From contig NC_084795.1 of the NCBI RefSeq assembly GCF_963169125.1, forward strand, positions 144,311,766-144,375,765: a stretch of 64,000 bases of DNA, written 5' to 3'. The position numbers were made by a program, and so were the translations under genes. Shown here in pieces: positions 53,521 to 64,000 of the stretch. The stretch comes from Humulus lupulus. Taxonomy: Eukaryota; Streptophyta; Magnoliopsida; Rosales; Cannabaceae. Position 1 is the first letter of the stretch. Each line of letters begins with the position of its first letter. The notes beneath the pieces were generated by a model. That model was not told the origin of the DNA and did not search any database. It was given only the letters and a program-made list of their open reading frames with translations.

Positions 53521-54313
53521 AGGAGAGTGATCTGAATTCTTTAGAGCTTGAGTGAAAGAAATGAGAGAGAGTGGAGTGTAGGCTGGGCTGCCAAGTGAGA
53601 AGATGGGTGATGTGATGTGGGTTGGGGTGGAGTGACTTCCTGGGGTGAACAACTGTCACATGACATTATTTAGAGTTGACCACAACATGTGATTAGCTTA
53701 ATACAATCACCCACTTCCTAATGATCCCTTAATTTCCTATTTTTATTTAAATAATTAACTTTAAAACCTAAAACCATAGTGTATTCTCGGATTTTGGCAT
53801 GACTGCTTTTTGAAATATGCCTACAAGTCCACTTAGAGGTGATTGAGCCCAAAAATAAGGACCAAGGGTGGTATAAATATAAAACCCATAAAAACATGAT
53901 AAAAATGTAGTTATAGCCACCCAAAATGTCATTAAAGTCCCCTCATAGCATTTATGGAAAACATTTTAATTTGGTTACCCCAATAAGGCCAAATAAGCAT
54001 TTTCTCTCAAAATACATTTTCCTATGAATTTTATTTAAAATTCTCTCAAACCATTCATAATATTCATATGCCAAAAATAAAAAAAATCAATAATTATTTA
54101 TTATCCGAGAGTTTACCTGTGGAAGGTTTTTGTTTCGGATCGGGATCGAAATTCTTAGTTTGACCAAAAGTCAATTAAATTCATAATAATGCCACATCTT
54201 AATTTTCACTTTGATTTTCAAATCCCAATACAACCCCAATGTGATATATATTATGGGAATAAAATCTCGATCCTAATTGCTACTACCATGTGCCCAAAAT
54301 GTGAGGTGTTAAA

Positions 54314-54591
54314 ATAACCGTGGACCATTATTACACTAGTGTTGCCACACACGTGACAGTAGTTGATAATTGAAATACTACTGCTTATTTGAATATTGAT
54401 ATGATGTATGCTCTCTCTAATTGATGTTAGGATTCATTAATTCGATTAAATACAAGAATGAAATAGATAGATTATTGATGTGATGGTAGTAATGGTAATA
54501 AAATATGGTGATAAGGCCAAGGTCTTGATAGCCGTGGACCATTATTAGACTGGTGTTGCCACACCCATGATAGTCATTGATAATTGATATG
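54314..54591 (+). repeat. Duplicated LTR-like block, inverted relative to 50100-50340
   Basis: Two ~65-bp direct copies start CCGTGGACCATTATTA (54319 and 54533), both continuing AC(T/G)(A/G)GTGTTGCCACAC. Sequence 54365-54590 is the reverse complement homologue of about 50100-50330. Probably parts of related Tekay LTRs in opposite orientation. Confidence 0.6.
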
Positions 54592-55295
54592 CGTTACACC
54601 CCAAATTTTGTGATTTAAAAAGCAGTCACAAAATGTAGGCTCGCAAGTATGAAAATTAAATATGCAAAAAGGTATTTAGCATGTTTACTTGCGTAAAAAA
54701 TAATCACTTTAGGATGCCCCATCATTGGCACCTGAGCATACAGTGTGAAATCGAAGGTAAAAGTTCCATCTGAAGGAGAGCTTGGAAAGTCTGATAGGTG
54801 AGGAGGCTGCACTATTGTTACGTTGAGCTTGAAGCATCCTGTAGGCTTTAAGACACATTGAAGCTACAACGTGTTTACGGTAATAAATCCCTATAATTGT
54901 GGGCTTAGTTGAAACTGAGCGTAAACTACCTTATTTTTAAGGGATTTTAGCTTAATTAATACATTTAATTGAATTTTAATACATTCAGTTGTATTTTCAA
55001 ATTCAAAGAACATATCATGTAAATTCCCTAAAATTAAGGGAAGATATTCGATAAACCAGTTCTATATATTGCCTAGATTTAGTCATTTATTTTTTATGTG
55101 CAAATTTGTACTCAAAGCTCTGTGAAATTAATTTCAAGGCTTTAAATGCAGAATACTTATTCAATAAAAGTGACTCGTGGACGTAGGTAGATTTAACTAC
55201 TAAACCACATAAGAAATATTTGTTCTTTCTTTTCTTCCTTTATTGTTTATGAGTGCTTAATTGCTCTTATTTTTACTTGAGGAACAACGTCATCA
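54592..55295 (+). mobile_element. 5' LTR of Tat-clade element E
   Basis: 704 bp from CGTTACACCCCAAA (TG decayed to CG; compare TGTTATCCCCAAAA in B) to GTCATCA, six bases before the primer site. Its 3' partner is outside the window. Confidence 0.65.
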
Positions 55296-55301
55296 AAAGT
55301 T

Positions 55302-55320
55302 TGGTGCTTTCATTGAGAGC
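55302..55320 (+). other. Primer binding site of element E
   Basis: TGGTGCTTTCATTGAGAGC on the plus strand, identical to those of B and C. Confidence 0.88.
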
Positions 55321-55355
55321 ATTAAGCATTCTATCAAACATCCCATTTTTTAAAA

Positions 55356-57585
55356 ATGTCTGCTATAAACATCCCTAGATTAGGAAGTAGATTACCACTC
55401 CAAGGAATTCATGAGGAAAACACTCCTTACATTGAAGAGCATCCTTGAAGGCCTAGAAAGCAGTCACTCAATGATCAAACTCCCAATGAAAGGAGTTTGT
55501 ATACCACACCATAGGATCATGGTCAACTGCGAGACCCTGGTCAGAGTTTCAAGCCACCAAAGGCTGCCATATATGTTCCAATAGAGGAATTGGAAAACCA
55601 AAAGCTATGGGAGAGATTAGCTTAAGCTACTCAGTTAAATGAAGAGATGGGAAGATGGGCGGCAGAAACCCACGCACCCCCACGAAGGAGTAGGGGGCGA
55701 GCTCGAGGAAGTACGGCAGATAAAATAGCCTAGCAGAGAGCTCGACGGGATCAACTAAGGGCTATGGCAACTGTTGGAGTTACCCAGTCAAGGTTTTCAT
55801 CTCGAAACTTGACACATACCAACAAAACCAAAGAGAATATTGCTGACACTAGGAATAACCGAGCTCCCCTACAAGTAGCTCGAAATAATAACCCAAAGCT
55901 TATGAGGCAAACTACGAACAATGAAAGGCCACCACCTTCTCCAATAAGGCATTTGTCCTCTCCAATAAGGTATCCATCACTAGTACAAGATGTACCATAG
56001 GATCCAAGTGGACCTAGGGATGTAGAAGGGGCACCTAAGAGGCCTGCCCGAAGTGCAAGAAGTGCAAGCCGAGACAGGAACCCTCAAGCTGGGCCCGAGC
56101 AAAGGAGTAACAACGAGCCTCCAATGGGCGCAAGCCAAGGGCATAAACAGGCGAGACAACCCCAGCCATTTGGGAGTTATATGTTGAGGTCATGGGTAAC
56201 TAGGATTTGATTGCACCGGGATAATCCACCTCGAAACTATGCCCAACAACAACAGCAAAGGACTGTGAGTTTTCTCGACGACATTCAAAACTATAGTAGG
56301 TCGATGAGTGTCTATAAAACTATCCTAACAATGATCCCGTCCTTCAAGACCACCTGAACCAGAGTCGGGGGCAATACAACCAAGAATATCCAAACTTAAG
56401 GGCATATACAAATGCCCAAAGAGAGTCTTACAGCCTGTATACGAGAATAATTATAACCTAATACTACAACAAGGAGATGGTGTTCCTTGGAACAATAACC
56501 AACCCAGAGTGGTGCAGGCTCCACCCTTAGTAGATATGGTACAGGAAAGGATAAATCAGTTCGAGGAGAAGTTTAGGCTCCTTCAAGAGGGAAAGGATAA
56601 AGATACCCTCTTGCTCCTCATATTTCGAGCACACTTTTCCCATAAGGGTTTAAGATATCTCACGTCGCACCATATGACAGGAACACCAATCATAGTAGCC
56701 ACTTGAGCACATTCAACACTGTGATGAGAGCCCGTAATGTTGTCGTCGAGCTCAGACACATGCTCTTCCTAATGACACTGATAGAAGTTGCAAAAAGTTA
56801 GTTTCATAAGTTTCAAAGACATTCAATCTTGTCATGGGAACAATTGTCAAAGGAGTTCAAAAATCAGTTTCGAGCTGCAAAGAGAATCAAGACGAAGCTT
56901 CTTTTTTGGAAAATATCCGGCAAAAACTAGGAGAGTCACTCAAGAAGAATATGGCCAGAGTCAACATCGAGGTGGCCCGGGCTCTCTATGTTGAAGATAG
57001 TAGCCACCTAATGGCAGTTCAAGCTGGAATCTTGCAAAGAATCCCCCTCTAGGATGACATACAATGAAAGCCGGTGTGAACAATCATAGAGTTCACTCTT
57101 CGGGCCCAGAGGTTCATAAATGAAGAAGAGGCTAAGTCGACACTGTAGTTAGCACCTCCAGCCCCAATAACTACAATTACAAACATTAACTTAGCCTCAA
57201 GCTCAGCAACAGCATCCATGACTCAAACTTTTGGTAAGTAGAAGAAAAATGAAAGAAATAACCTCGAAGTGGACGGGAATAAAAAGAAAAGGGGAGATAA
57301 ATATATCTCCATTTACACCATGTATATTGAGCTCACAGAAACCTAGGAGAATATATACGTGGGGAATGACAATCAAGTTCCATTAAGGGCACCTAAGGCA
57401 ATGTGTATCCAACATGCCAAACAAGATCAAAATAAATACTGTAGGTTCCACAGGGACATTGGTCACATGACTAAGGAATGCAGACACTTAAAAGATGAAA
57501 TCAAGGGATTGATCTCGAGAGGCTACCTTTGTACAATATGTCTGAAGCAAAAACAACAACCAGCGCAAGCTCCACCTAACTAGAG
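55356..57585 (+). pseudogene. gag of Tat-clade element E
   Basis: Start MSAINIPRLGSRLP at 55356, soon stopped (CGA read as TGA near 55446). Further parts: PPKAAIYVPIEELENQKLWE (near 55550), VQERINQFEEKFRLL (56530), and a capsid-like stretch SILSWEQLSKEFKNQFRAAK around 56830-56890 in another frame. The C-terminus is open (57359-57583) with KYCRFHRDIGHMTKECRHLK and DEIKGLISRGYL, the same zinc motif as in B and C. At least four stops and two frameshifts. Confidence 0.8.
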
Positions 57586-57779
57586 GGCATCTCCGTCCTA
57601 GCCTACTCAATAACCTGAAGTTACAGTACCCCCTGCAATGGAGGATAATCGATCACCCCTAATCGGTGAAGATGTAATAACCATCGTCAGGGAAACCCTT
57701 GTAGCTAGAATGAGTAGAAATGCTCGGACAGATATGTTCAGGAACTGAAAATAGGAGACAGATCTCCTTATGTCCCAGA

Positions 57780-57977
57780 ACCTTGAGCTCCCAAGCAGCA
57801 AAGGGTCGAAACACAACCTATTACTTTCATAGAAGATGACACCTCTCATGTCAAATTTCCCCACAATTACCCATTGTTCATTACCATCCAACTCTCTAAT
57901 CAGAGAGTTCACCGAGTCCTGGTTGATAACGGGAGCTCGGTGAACATCCTTTATAAGGTGACTTTGGAGAAAATGGG
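57780..57977 (+). pseudogene. Aspartic protease of element E, truncated
   Basis: [20 protein letters not shown] then [24 protein letters not shown]. The active site reads DNGSS. The frame is cut at 57977 by the LTR of element F. Confidence 0.8.
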
Positions 57978-59543
57978 TGTAACGCCCTGCTTTTCGGGTA
58001 CCTTTAAACGACTTGAGTCGAGATTGTTTTCCTTGAGTCAAGAATATTATTTTAAATAATATTATATTTTTTTGGAATTTATTTCAATGAGTTATTGCTA
58101 TCCAAATTATGAACTGTGTGATTAAAAGTCAAGATAAGACTTTCGGTCTTAGACCGACACAAAAACCCTAATCAGGTAAAAATCATGGAAAATAAAATGA
58201 TAAACTATGGAAAATATATTTTGGGCATAAAATACATTCGTAAAAATTAAATTTTGGTCCAAAATAATAAACCTAAGAGGAAATGGAAATTTTAGGGCAT
58301 TTTGTGTTAAATGCTTTAATTTTTACCTAATTGTGGAATTTTATTCCATAAATGGACCTTAGGTTTAATTTTATTGTGTGATTAATTAATTTATATGTGA
58401 GACACATTTAATTTAATTATTATGTGTTAAGTTTTGCTTTTTTTTTTAAAACTTTATAAGAGTGAAAAAAGTTATAGAAAATTATTTTTTTGGATTTTTG
58501 GAAAAATCAATTTCTTAGAAAATGTCTATTAAATTTTATAAAAATAATATTTATAAAAAATAAATAAATAGTAAAGAGATAAAGAAAAGATACTTAAGTG
58601 TTTTAGATATTTTTGTGTTGTCTATGCTCTTTCACCCTCCCCAACCGACCCCCTTCTCTTCTCTCACTCTCATCTTCTTAAAAAAAAACTCTCTCAAGTT
58701 TTCTCATCATTTTCATCTACCAAAAACACTAAGAAACCTTGGAAGCTTAAACCTTGATCTTAGAAGAGTTTCCCTAAGGTAAAAGCTTCAAAAACTTGAC
58801 TTTTATAAAGTTTTTAACAATAGATCTTTCAACAACTAACTATATATGTTGTTGGGGAAGTTGTTTTAAGGTTTTGAAAGAGTTTTGAAGGTTCTACAGC
58901 TAGTAGAAACATCAAAACCTAAAGCAAGAACAACAAAAGGAAAAAAGTTTATTTTTATGGTTGTTTTTGTATGGTTTTTATTTTTAAGCATTATTTTGTG
59001 TATTTAATGCTTAAATTTTCTTATTGGAGATGTAATAAGGCAATGGTAGTTGCTTGATAATCTTTATGATGCTTAATTGCTGATTTTTGAAATTAGGGAT
59101 CTAAAATCCCTAAGGGTTTTGTTAAAATCCCTAAAACCCAAAAAAAAAAAAAGGTTTTGAGCCTTGACTTCCAAGGGGTCAACCATCAACTATATAACTA
59201 ATTTTGTAAAAATGACTATATTTTCAAGTCCTTATTTTTTCCAACTTTGGCACTTAATAACTCTCAAACCATTCCATATTTTATTACCAAAATTTATAGA
59301 GGCATACTAAGGTATTCCAAGAACATCTCCACCAAAGGTGGTGGAAGCTTTTTAGTTTTTGGAAATGTTGTTTTATTTTCATAGAGAAAGCTCAGTTTAC
59401 TTTTCATAGACTATGTTTGTATTAAATATTAAGTATGGTCATACGACTATAATTTTTTTTATATACGGGTTTTTGAGACACTTCCTCAAATGAAAATTTT
59501 TATATTTTTGCACTATCATGTCTTAAAAATTTGGGATGTTACA
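57978..59543 (+). mobile_element. 5' LTR of Tekay-like element F
   Basis: 1566 bp, TGTAACGCCCTG...TTGGGATGTTACA with a 6-bp inverted terminus TGTAAC/GTTACA. It inserts into protease codons of E; left flank ATGGG. A CT-rich leader and donor-like CCCTAAG|GTAAAAGC lie at 58640-58785. No coding. Confidence 0.88.
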
Positions 59544-59560
59544 GTTTGTATCAGAGCTCG
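59544..59560 (+). other. Primer binding site of element F
   Basis: GTTTGTATCAGAGCTCG, one base short of the usual TGGTATCAGAGC site (initiator-Met tRNA type) directly behind the LTR. Confidence 0.75.
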
Positions 59561-59691
59561 AGTTGAGCCAGTTCTATAGACAACCCACATGTATATTTTG
59601 CAAAGGTGACCAACACTCACTATAAGTACTTTCTTTTCATATTCTTTCCTTGAAATTCCTTTATTTACCTTGATTCTATAAATTGTAGGTT

Positions 59692-60132
59692 ATGGCTGAT
59701 ATACCTGAGATAGGTGACACTGTGACAGAGAACTTACCCATGATCTTTTTTCCTAGGATCCATTATTGCAGACTCTTTAATGTTGAGAATCCTCGACACT
59801 TCGAGTACGATCAACGACATCGGCGTGACATTTGGAAATGGACACATTACATGATAGAAGTCTTTAATAAGGCCAACACACCCGAGCGACGGAGAGTGCG
59901 ATATACCGATACTTGTTTGGGAGGCTTGACACAGATATGGTTTCATTAGAGCGCTGGCAGCTGGTTCGCGACACATGGGATGACTTCCGTATACAGATTG
60001 AGCTAACGTTTGGCCCATGGATTGGCCTATCTATGTTGTTGATAGGATACCTTGAGGCAGGGCAGTAGAGCCAGAGGAGGATCCCGAGGAGGACTCGGAT
60101 ATGGCTGCCGATAGCAACACCGACTAGGTGTT
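59692..60132 (+). pseudogene. Extra gag-like ORF upstream of gag in element F
   Basis: Behind an acceptor-like TTGTAG the ORF MADIPEIGDTVTENLPMIFF opens for 85 codons: RHFEYDQRHRRDIWKWTHYM, RRVRYTDTCLGGLTQIWFH. One frame over, it continues as RDTWDDFRIQIELTFGPWIG and an acidic EPEEDPEEDSD-type tail (in a third frame). The order (RVxYxxxxLGGxxxxW..., TWDDFRxQIxxTFGP) looks like a retrotransposon gag core, but the element's own gag starts only at 60449. It may be a duplicated or captured gag fragment. Function unknown. Confidence 0.5.
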
Positions 60133-60448
60133 AGGAACCCACCTACTTTTGAATTATGTACCTACCTTGTGTATATTTAAGAAAATAAGTAACTGGTCTA
60201 ACAGGGATATAAGTCCGCTTTTTAGGGCTAATTTTGTGAATCCCTTAGAATGTCCAACCTGAACATAAAGCTTTGTTCTATATAGTATATGTTATGAAGT
60301 AAAGTTGCCAACTTTTGTTAAAAAGTGTCGATTGCTTTTTGTGCTTGATATGTTTGGCGTGCTTAAATATGATATTAAGTAACTATCTGTGTTGGTATTA
60401 AATTCTTGCCTCTATCCGCTTAGGAGCTTTTTGATTTAAATCGAACAA
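60133..60448. other. Leader between gag-like ORF and gag of F
   Basis: No supported coding sequence; AT-rich. Confidence 0.4.
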
Positions 60449-61740
60449 ATGGAAAGGACAAGAGGTCAAAGAGGAAGGGGTGCTACTGGGCGGGGCCAAA
60501 TTGGGCCTATTGCTAGAGCTTAGAACATGCCTGCCGCTAGAGCTCCAACCCAAGCTGCTAGAGTTCGCGAAATAGGCGAGTAGATGAATAATATGTAGAT
60601 GCTAGTGGAGACAAGGGGAGCCCAAATTGAAGGAGGGAAAAATAGACAGGAGGACTCTGATGCCCTACAAGCTGAAAGGTTTAATACCCTTTGGGGATGA
60701 CTCCCCATGCCACCCAATAATGCTCAAACAACGAAGTACCACTTACGAACAACGAAATACCACCTGAAAACAATGAAGAATAGAACCTTGGCCCGCAGGT
60801 TATCGTTCAACAACCTGTACTGCTAGTAGAAGTACCAAGAGCTGCCCGACCAAAACCTATCTCAGAAAGGTTCAAAAACAAGAATCCACCTACGTTCGAG
60901 GAGACCACAGACCAATCAGTTGTAGAGGAAGGGATAAGTATCTTAGAAAGGATCTTAGAATTCATTGGAACTATCGAGAGAGAGAAGGTAGTTTGCATGA
61001 CGTATAATATGAGAAAAGATGCCCACATGTGGGGGGACGCAGCCAAGAAAGGGTATAATGTTGCTTAGATTGAATGGTTAGATTTCTTGACCTTGTTCAA
61101 TGCCAAGTACTTAAATAGGGAAGTCATCGAGCACAAAGTAAATGAGTTCACAAATTTGAATTAGGGAATGTCAAGCGTACAGTACTACGTTCAAAAATTC
61201 GACTAGCTGTCTAGGTTCGCAAAAAACCAGGTGAACACCGAAGAGAATAAGATCTGGTGTTTCGTGAAGGGCTTGTACAAAGACATTTCCAAGTGTGTAG
61301 ACACTGGTAGGACTAGCCCAGAAACGTATGTCCAAGTTGTGGAACGAGCTCTTCGCCAAGAGTCTTGGGCCGTGTCGGACAAGCCAGAACCACATAAGAA
61401 CGAAGACAGGAGGTACACTCCCAACAACGCTGGACAGTTTCAGGCCAATCATAATGGGCCAAGAGGAAATTTCAACCCAAGGTTCGGACAGAAATCAGAG
61501 AGGAAAAACAATCTAAGAGGCTCAAGATCGAATGCTAGGCGAAATAACAAAAGAAAAGGGGGACCTCCCAATTAGGAAATAGCTACTCCCAACAAATAGC
61601 TGAGACGGGAGTTTGAACAATGGCCATTGAGCAACAAGTGTAACCGATGCCATTGGGGCGAGTGTGGTGTATGTTATAACTGTGGAAAGCTGAGGCGCTT
61701 TGCTAAAGAGTGTCAAATGCCAAGGGCAATGGAAATGACC
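60449..61740 (+). pseudogene. gag of Tekay-like element F
   Basis: MERTRGQRGRGATGRGQIGP at 60449 is the basic N-terminus, stopped at 60521. The core: RFKNKNPPTFEETTDQSVVE, then REKVVCMTYNMRKDAHMWGD, LTLFNAKYLNREVIEHKVNE and SVQYYVQKFD. Stops occur near 61066, 61162 and 61205. From 61231 a 114-codon stretch runs to a basic RGSRSNARRNNKRKGG. The zinc knuckle CYNCGKLRRFAKEC (61675-61716) has Arg where the CCHC His should be, so the zinc site is lost. Confidence 0.85.
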
Positions 61741-62200
61741 AGCAGAAACAAAATGGAGCTCCACCTCGAGTTTATGTGCTTACGCAATGCAACAAAGGAA
61801 CTAGACCATCTTATATGGTGTTAGCTGAGAATTTTATCGCCCACACCTCAACATATACACTAATGGATACTGGTGCATCGCATTCTTTTGTATCTGCATC
61901 CTTTGAGGAAAAATTAAATAGAATGCTTGAGCCTATGCCTACTATTTGTGGGGTATCCTTGCCTTCGGGAAAGGATATGCTAGTGCGGACATGGATTAGA
62001 GCCGTACCTGTTTGGGTAGAAGGTCGTGAGTTCACAATGGATCGTTTAGTCTGGGACCTATGTGAATACAACGTCATATTTGGATGGATTGGTTAACCAA
62101 ATATGGAGTCATTGTCAATTGCAAACGTAGAAAAGTGGTCGTCACCATAGAGGGAGAAGAACCATTCGAGTTCAAGGGTACATCAAAAGAGAATAATGCC
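61710..62200 (+). pseudogene. Protease of element F
   Basis: YTLMDTGASHSFVSASFEEK holds the active site DTGAS (about 61866-61880). It continues VRTWIRAVPVWVEGREFTMD and LCEYNVIFGWIG, where a one-base loss near 62090 ends the frame. The other frame carries KYGVIVNCKRRKVVVTIEGE. Confidence 0.87.
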
Positions 62201-62202
62201 CC

Positions 62203-63038
62203 ATGATTTATGTGATGAAGGCGAGAAAATTTTTGAGTGATAGATGTATCGCTTTTCTAGCAAGCATAGTGGATAAGGATAAAGAGACGGGTCAACAACC
62301 TTCTCATGTACCGGTTGCATGCAAGTTTCCTAACGTACTTTCCGAAGATGTCCCAGGGATTCCACCAGACCGAGAGATCGTGTTTGAGATAAAGCTAATT
62401 CTGGGAACTACGCCAATGTCAAAGTCTCCCTACAGGATGGCACCAGCTGAACTCAAGGAGTTGCAATCACAACTGCAAGAGTTACTAGACAAGAAGTTCA
62501 TAAGGCCAAGCCATTCTCCATGGGGAACCTCGATTTTATTCGTGAAGAAGAAAGAAAACTCGATGAGAAAGTGTATCGATATCCATAGCCTAGGATCGAC
62601 AATCTTTTCGATCAACTAGAAGGAGCGTCGGTATTCTCCAAAATAGACCTGCAATCGGGCTACCATCAGCTCAAGGTTAAGAAGACGGATATAACAAGGA
62701 CGGACTTCAACACATGCTACGGTCACTACGAGTTCTTAGTGATGTCCTTTGGACTAACCAATGCACCTGCAACATTCATGGATCTCATGAATTGCATATT
62801 TCATAAGTATATGGATAAGTTCTTCATCGTGTTCATTGACGATATTCTAATATACTTGAAAAGCCAAGAAGAGCATGCAACACATATGGAACTGGTCCTC
62901 CAGGGTCTTCAAGATGAAAAACTTTACGCAAAGTTTTCAAAGTGCAAATTCTGGCTAGAGAAAGTTAGTTTTCTCGGGCACATGGTGTCGGGAGACGAAA
63001 TTTCAGTAGATCCCGCCAAGATAAAAGCTGTTAAGTAG
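62203..63038 (+). pseudogene. Reverse transcriptase of element F
   Basis: Linker VPVACKFPNVLSEDVPGIPP, then RMAPAELKELQSQLQELLDK, SHSPWGTSILFVKKKENSMR. About 40 bases encoding the YRELNKVTIKNKYPL-type stretch are missing after CID (near 62580) and the frame shifts. It resumes [15 protein letters not shown] (first Asp), [20 protein letters not shown] and [15 protein letters not shown] (62830-62862), ending at a stop near 63037. Confidence 0.87.
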
Positions 63039-63435
63039 TGGAAACCTCCAAAAAATTCAGATAAGGTTAGAAGTTTTCTTAGGTGAACAGGATATTACCG
63101 GCAATTTTTTGATGGATATTCCAAAATAATCGCAACGATTACTGCCCTAACCCGCAAAAACATCAAGAATGAATGGACTAACAAGTGCGAGAAGAGTTTT
63201 CAAGAGTTGAAAACGAGATTGGCGACTGCCCTAGTGCTAACAATCCCTAACGACTCAAAGGGATATACAAATTATAGCAATGCCTTGGGCCAAGGGTTGG
63301 GAGCAGTTCTGATGTAGCAGGGAAAAGTAATTGCTTATGCTTCTCGACAGCTAAAGAATTACGAGAAGAACTATCCCACTCATGACCTAGAGTTGGCAGT
63401 AGTGGTTTTCACACTGAAAATCTAGAGGCTCTACC
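63039..63435 (+). pseudogene. RNase H of element F, truncated
   Basis: Connection DKVRSFLR, TGYYRQFFDGYSK, then YTNYSNALGQGLGAVLM: the first catalytic Asp is Asn (YSNA for YCDA). [13 protein letters not shown] keeps its Glu. Stops occur at 63037, 63085, 63316 and 63424. Cut at 63435 by the next insertion. Confidence 0.85.
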
Positions 63436-64000
63436 TGTTGGGTTTTATGCTCTTATAAAATTGCATTTCTTATGTAATTCATTCATTATCAATAATGTAG
63501 TAGACATCATTTTGTTCAATCAAATTGCATTGTTTACATGTTTTATTACATGATTAATTATTATTAATAAAAATAGTTACAAAATCCCGAACATATGTAT
63601 AGTGACTCGGTCACAGTGGATTATAACTATAGTTATATGTTCAAAAGAATTTTGTCCTAAGATTAAATCAGTAAGTGGATTTTTATTGATTGGGTAATCT
63701 ATGATAAGATCTACTTACAGATCTAGTATGATGTCATATCCAGGACATTGATCAAGTAGATAAGATCAGATGTATTTTGTTACATTGGACAAGATCGATA
63801 TTGATTATTGACAAGATAAGTAAGTATCGTTATTATCTAATCTAATTATATCACAACGTTGACCGTAGGTCAATTCAATCTTAATTTTGAATGATAAATA
63901 TTCTGCTAATTGTATTATTCAAGTCTTTCGATTTTTCGTTACCAGCTTACCCTACGGTCTAGCTCATACATACATATTGGGGATTTGGTAATATAATTGA
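63436..64000 (+). mobile_element. Copia-like LTR, runs off the window
   Basis: Starts TGTTGGGTTTTATGCTC and matches the LTR at 39057 over its whole visible length, including 'cgttaccagcttacc' near 63940. Left flank CTACC is the likely target duplication. The other end is outside, so solo or full length cannot be told. Confidence 0.85.

Larger units (their letters stand above)
49601..54313 (-). mobile_element. Tekay-like LTR sequence on the minus strand, with inserts
   Basis: On the minus strand the right edge reads TTTAACACCTCACATTTTGGG (54313 down), resembling other Tekay-like LTR starts in this window (57978, 30306). A CT/TATC-rich leader with a donor-like CAAG|GTGAGT follows near 53410-53520. 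Near 49690 there is the 'TACTAAGC...TGTAGGTAAGC' block also present in the solo LTRs at 381 and 30306. The left edge is not defined, so the extent is approximate. No coding. The MITE at 51429 lies inside. Confidence 0.45.

Noticed and set aside
59544..59560. tRNA gene at the GTATCAGAGC sequence
   Set aside because: Only the short primer-site complement is present directly behind an LTR; no cloverleaf follows.

Overview
The window looks like transposon-dense intergenic DNA from a flowering plant, most likely a eudicot; I did not try to name the species. Nearly everything recognisable belongs to Ty3/gypsy LTR retrotransposons (Tekay-like chromoviruses and Tat-clade elements), with solo LTRs, one TRIM-like element and one hAT-like MITE between and inside them. 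I found no host gene, rRNA, tRNA or CRISPR array that I can support. Almost all coding sequence is broken by stops, frameshifts, deletions or nested insertions.

Layout. 1-2497: unresolved LTR-like DNA split by a 2.1-kb solo LTR (381-2492, target duplication TTAGC). 2498-7288: Tekay-like remnant without gag or protease: decayed pol, chromodomain, polypurine tract, 3' LTR. 7294-12289 and 29018-29885: Tat element A (minus strand), a deletion derivative carrying a 90-bp minisatellite; its 5' LTR is split by Tat element B. 12290-29017: complete Tat element B (minus, 16.7 kb, duplication CTTGA), itself hit by two solo LTR-like insertions (19687-21575, 25076-26978). 30306-32470: another Tekay-like solo LTR. 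32799-33290: TRIM-like element. 33699-48426: complete Tat element C (minus, 14.7 kb, duplication GAACC) hit by two solo LTRs (39057-40929, 41950-43126). 48427-54591: AT-rich, mostly Tekay-LTR-like DNA with a 704-bp hAT-like MITE. 54592-57977: 5' end of a plus-strand Tat element E, cut by Tekay-like element F (57978 onward), which is cut at 63436 by a copia-like LTR that runs off the window.

The most interesting system is in B and C. Between pol and the 3' LTR each carries a second transcription unit on the opposite strand to gag-pol (window plus strand, about 13.35-17.15 kb and 34.53-37.84 kb). Both have a TATA-like box about 225 bp inside the 3' LTR edge, a leader, spliced exons, a domain resembling the plant 'putative gypsy type transposon' family (Transposase_28-like), a basic linker and a coiled-coil C-terminal exon with a conserved CFYxxWK motif. 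The two convergent units are separated by a conserved hairpin joined to a C6/G6 tract that copies the arrangement of the real 3' polypurine tract. Extra antisense ORFs are known from some Tat-clade elements; the promoter, the intron presence/absence difference and the duplicated hairpin-polypurine module are what I would follow up.

Nesting order from target duplications: B is younger than A; the solo LTRs in B and C are younger than their hosts; F is younger than E; the element at 63436 is younger than F.
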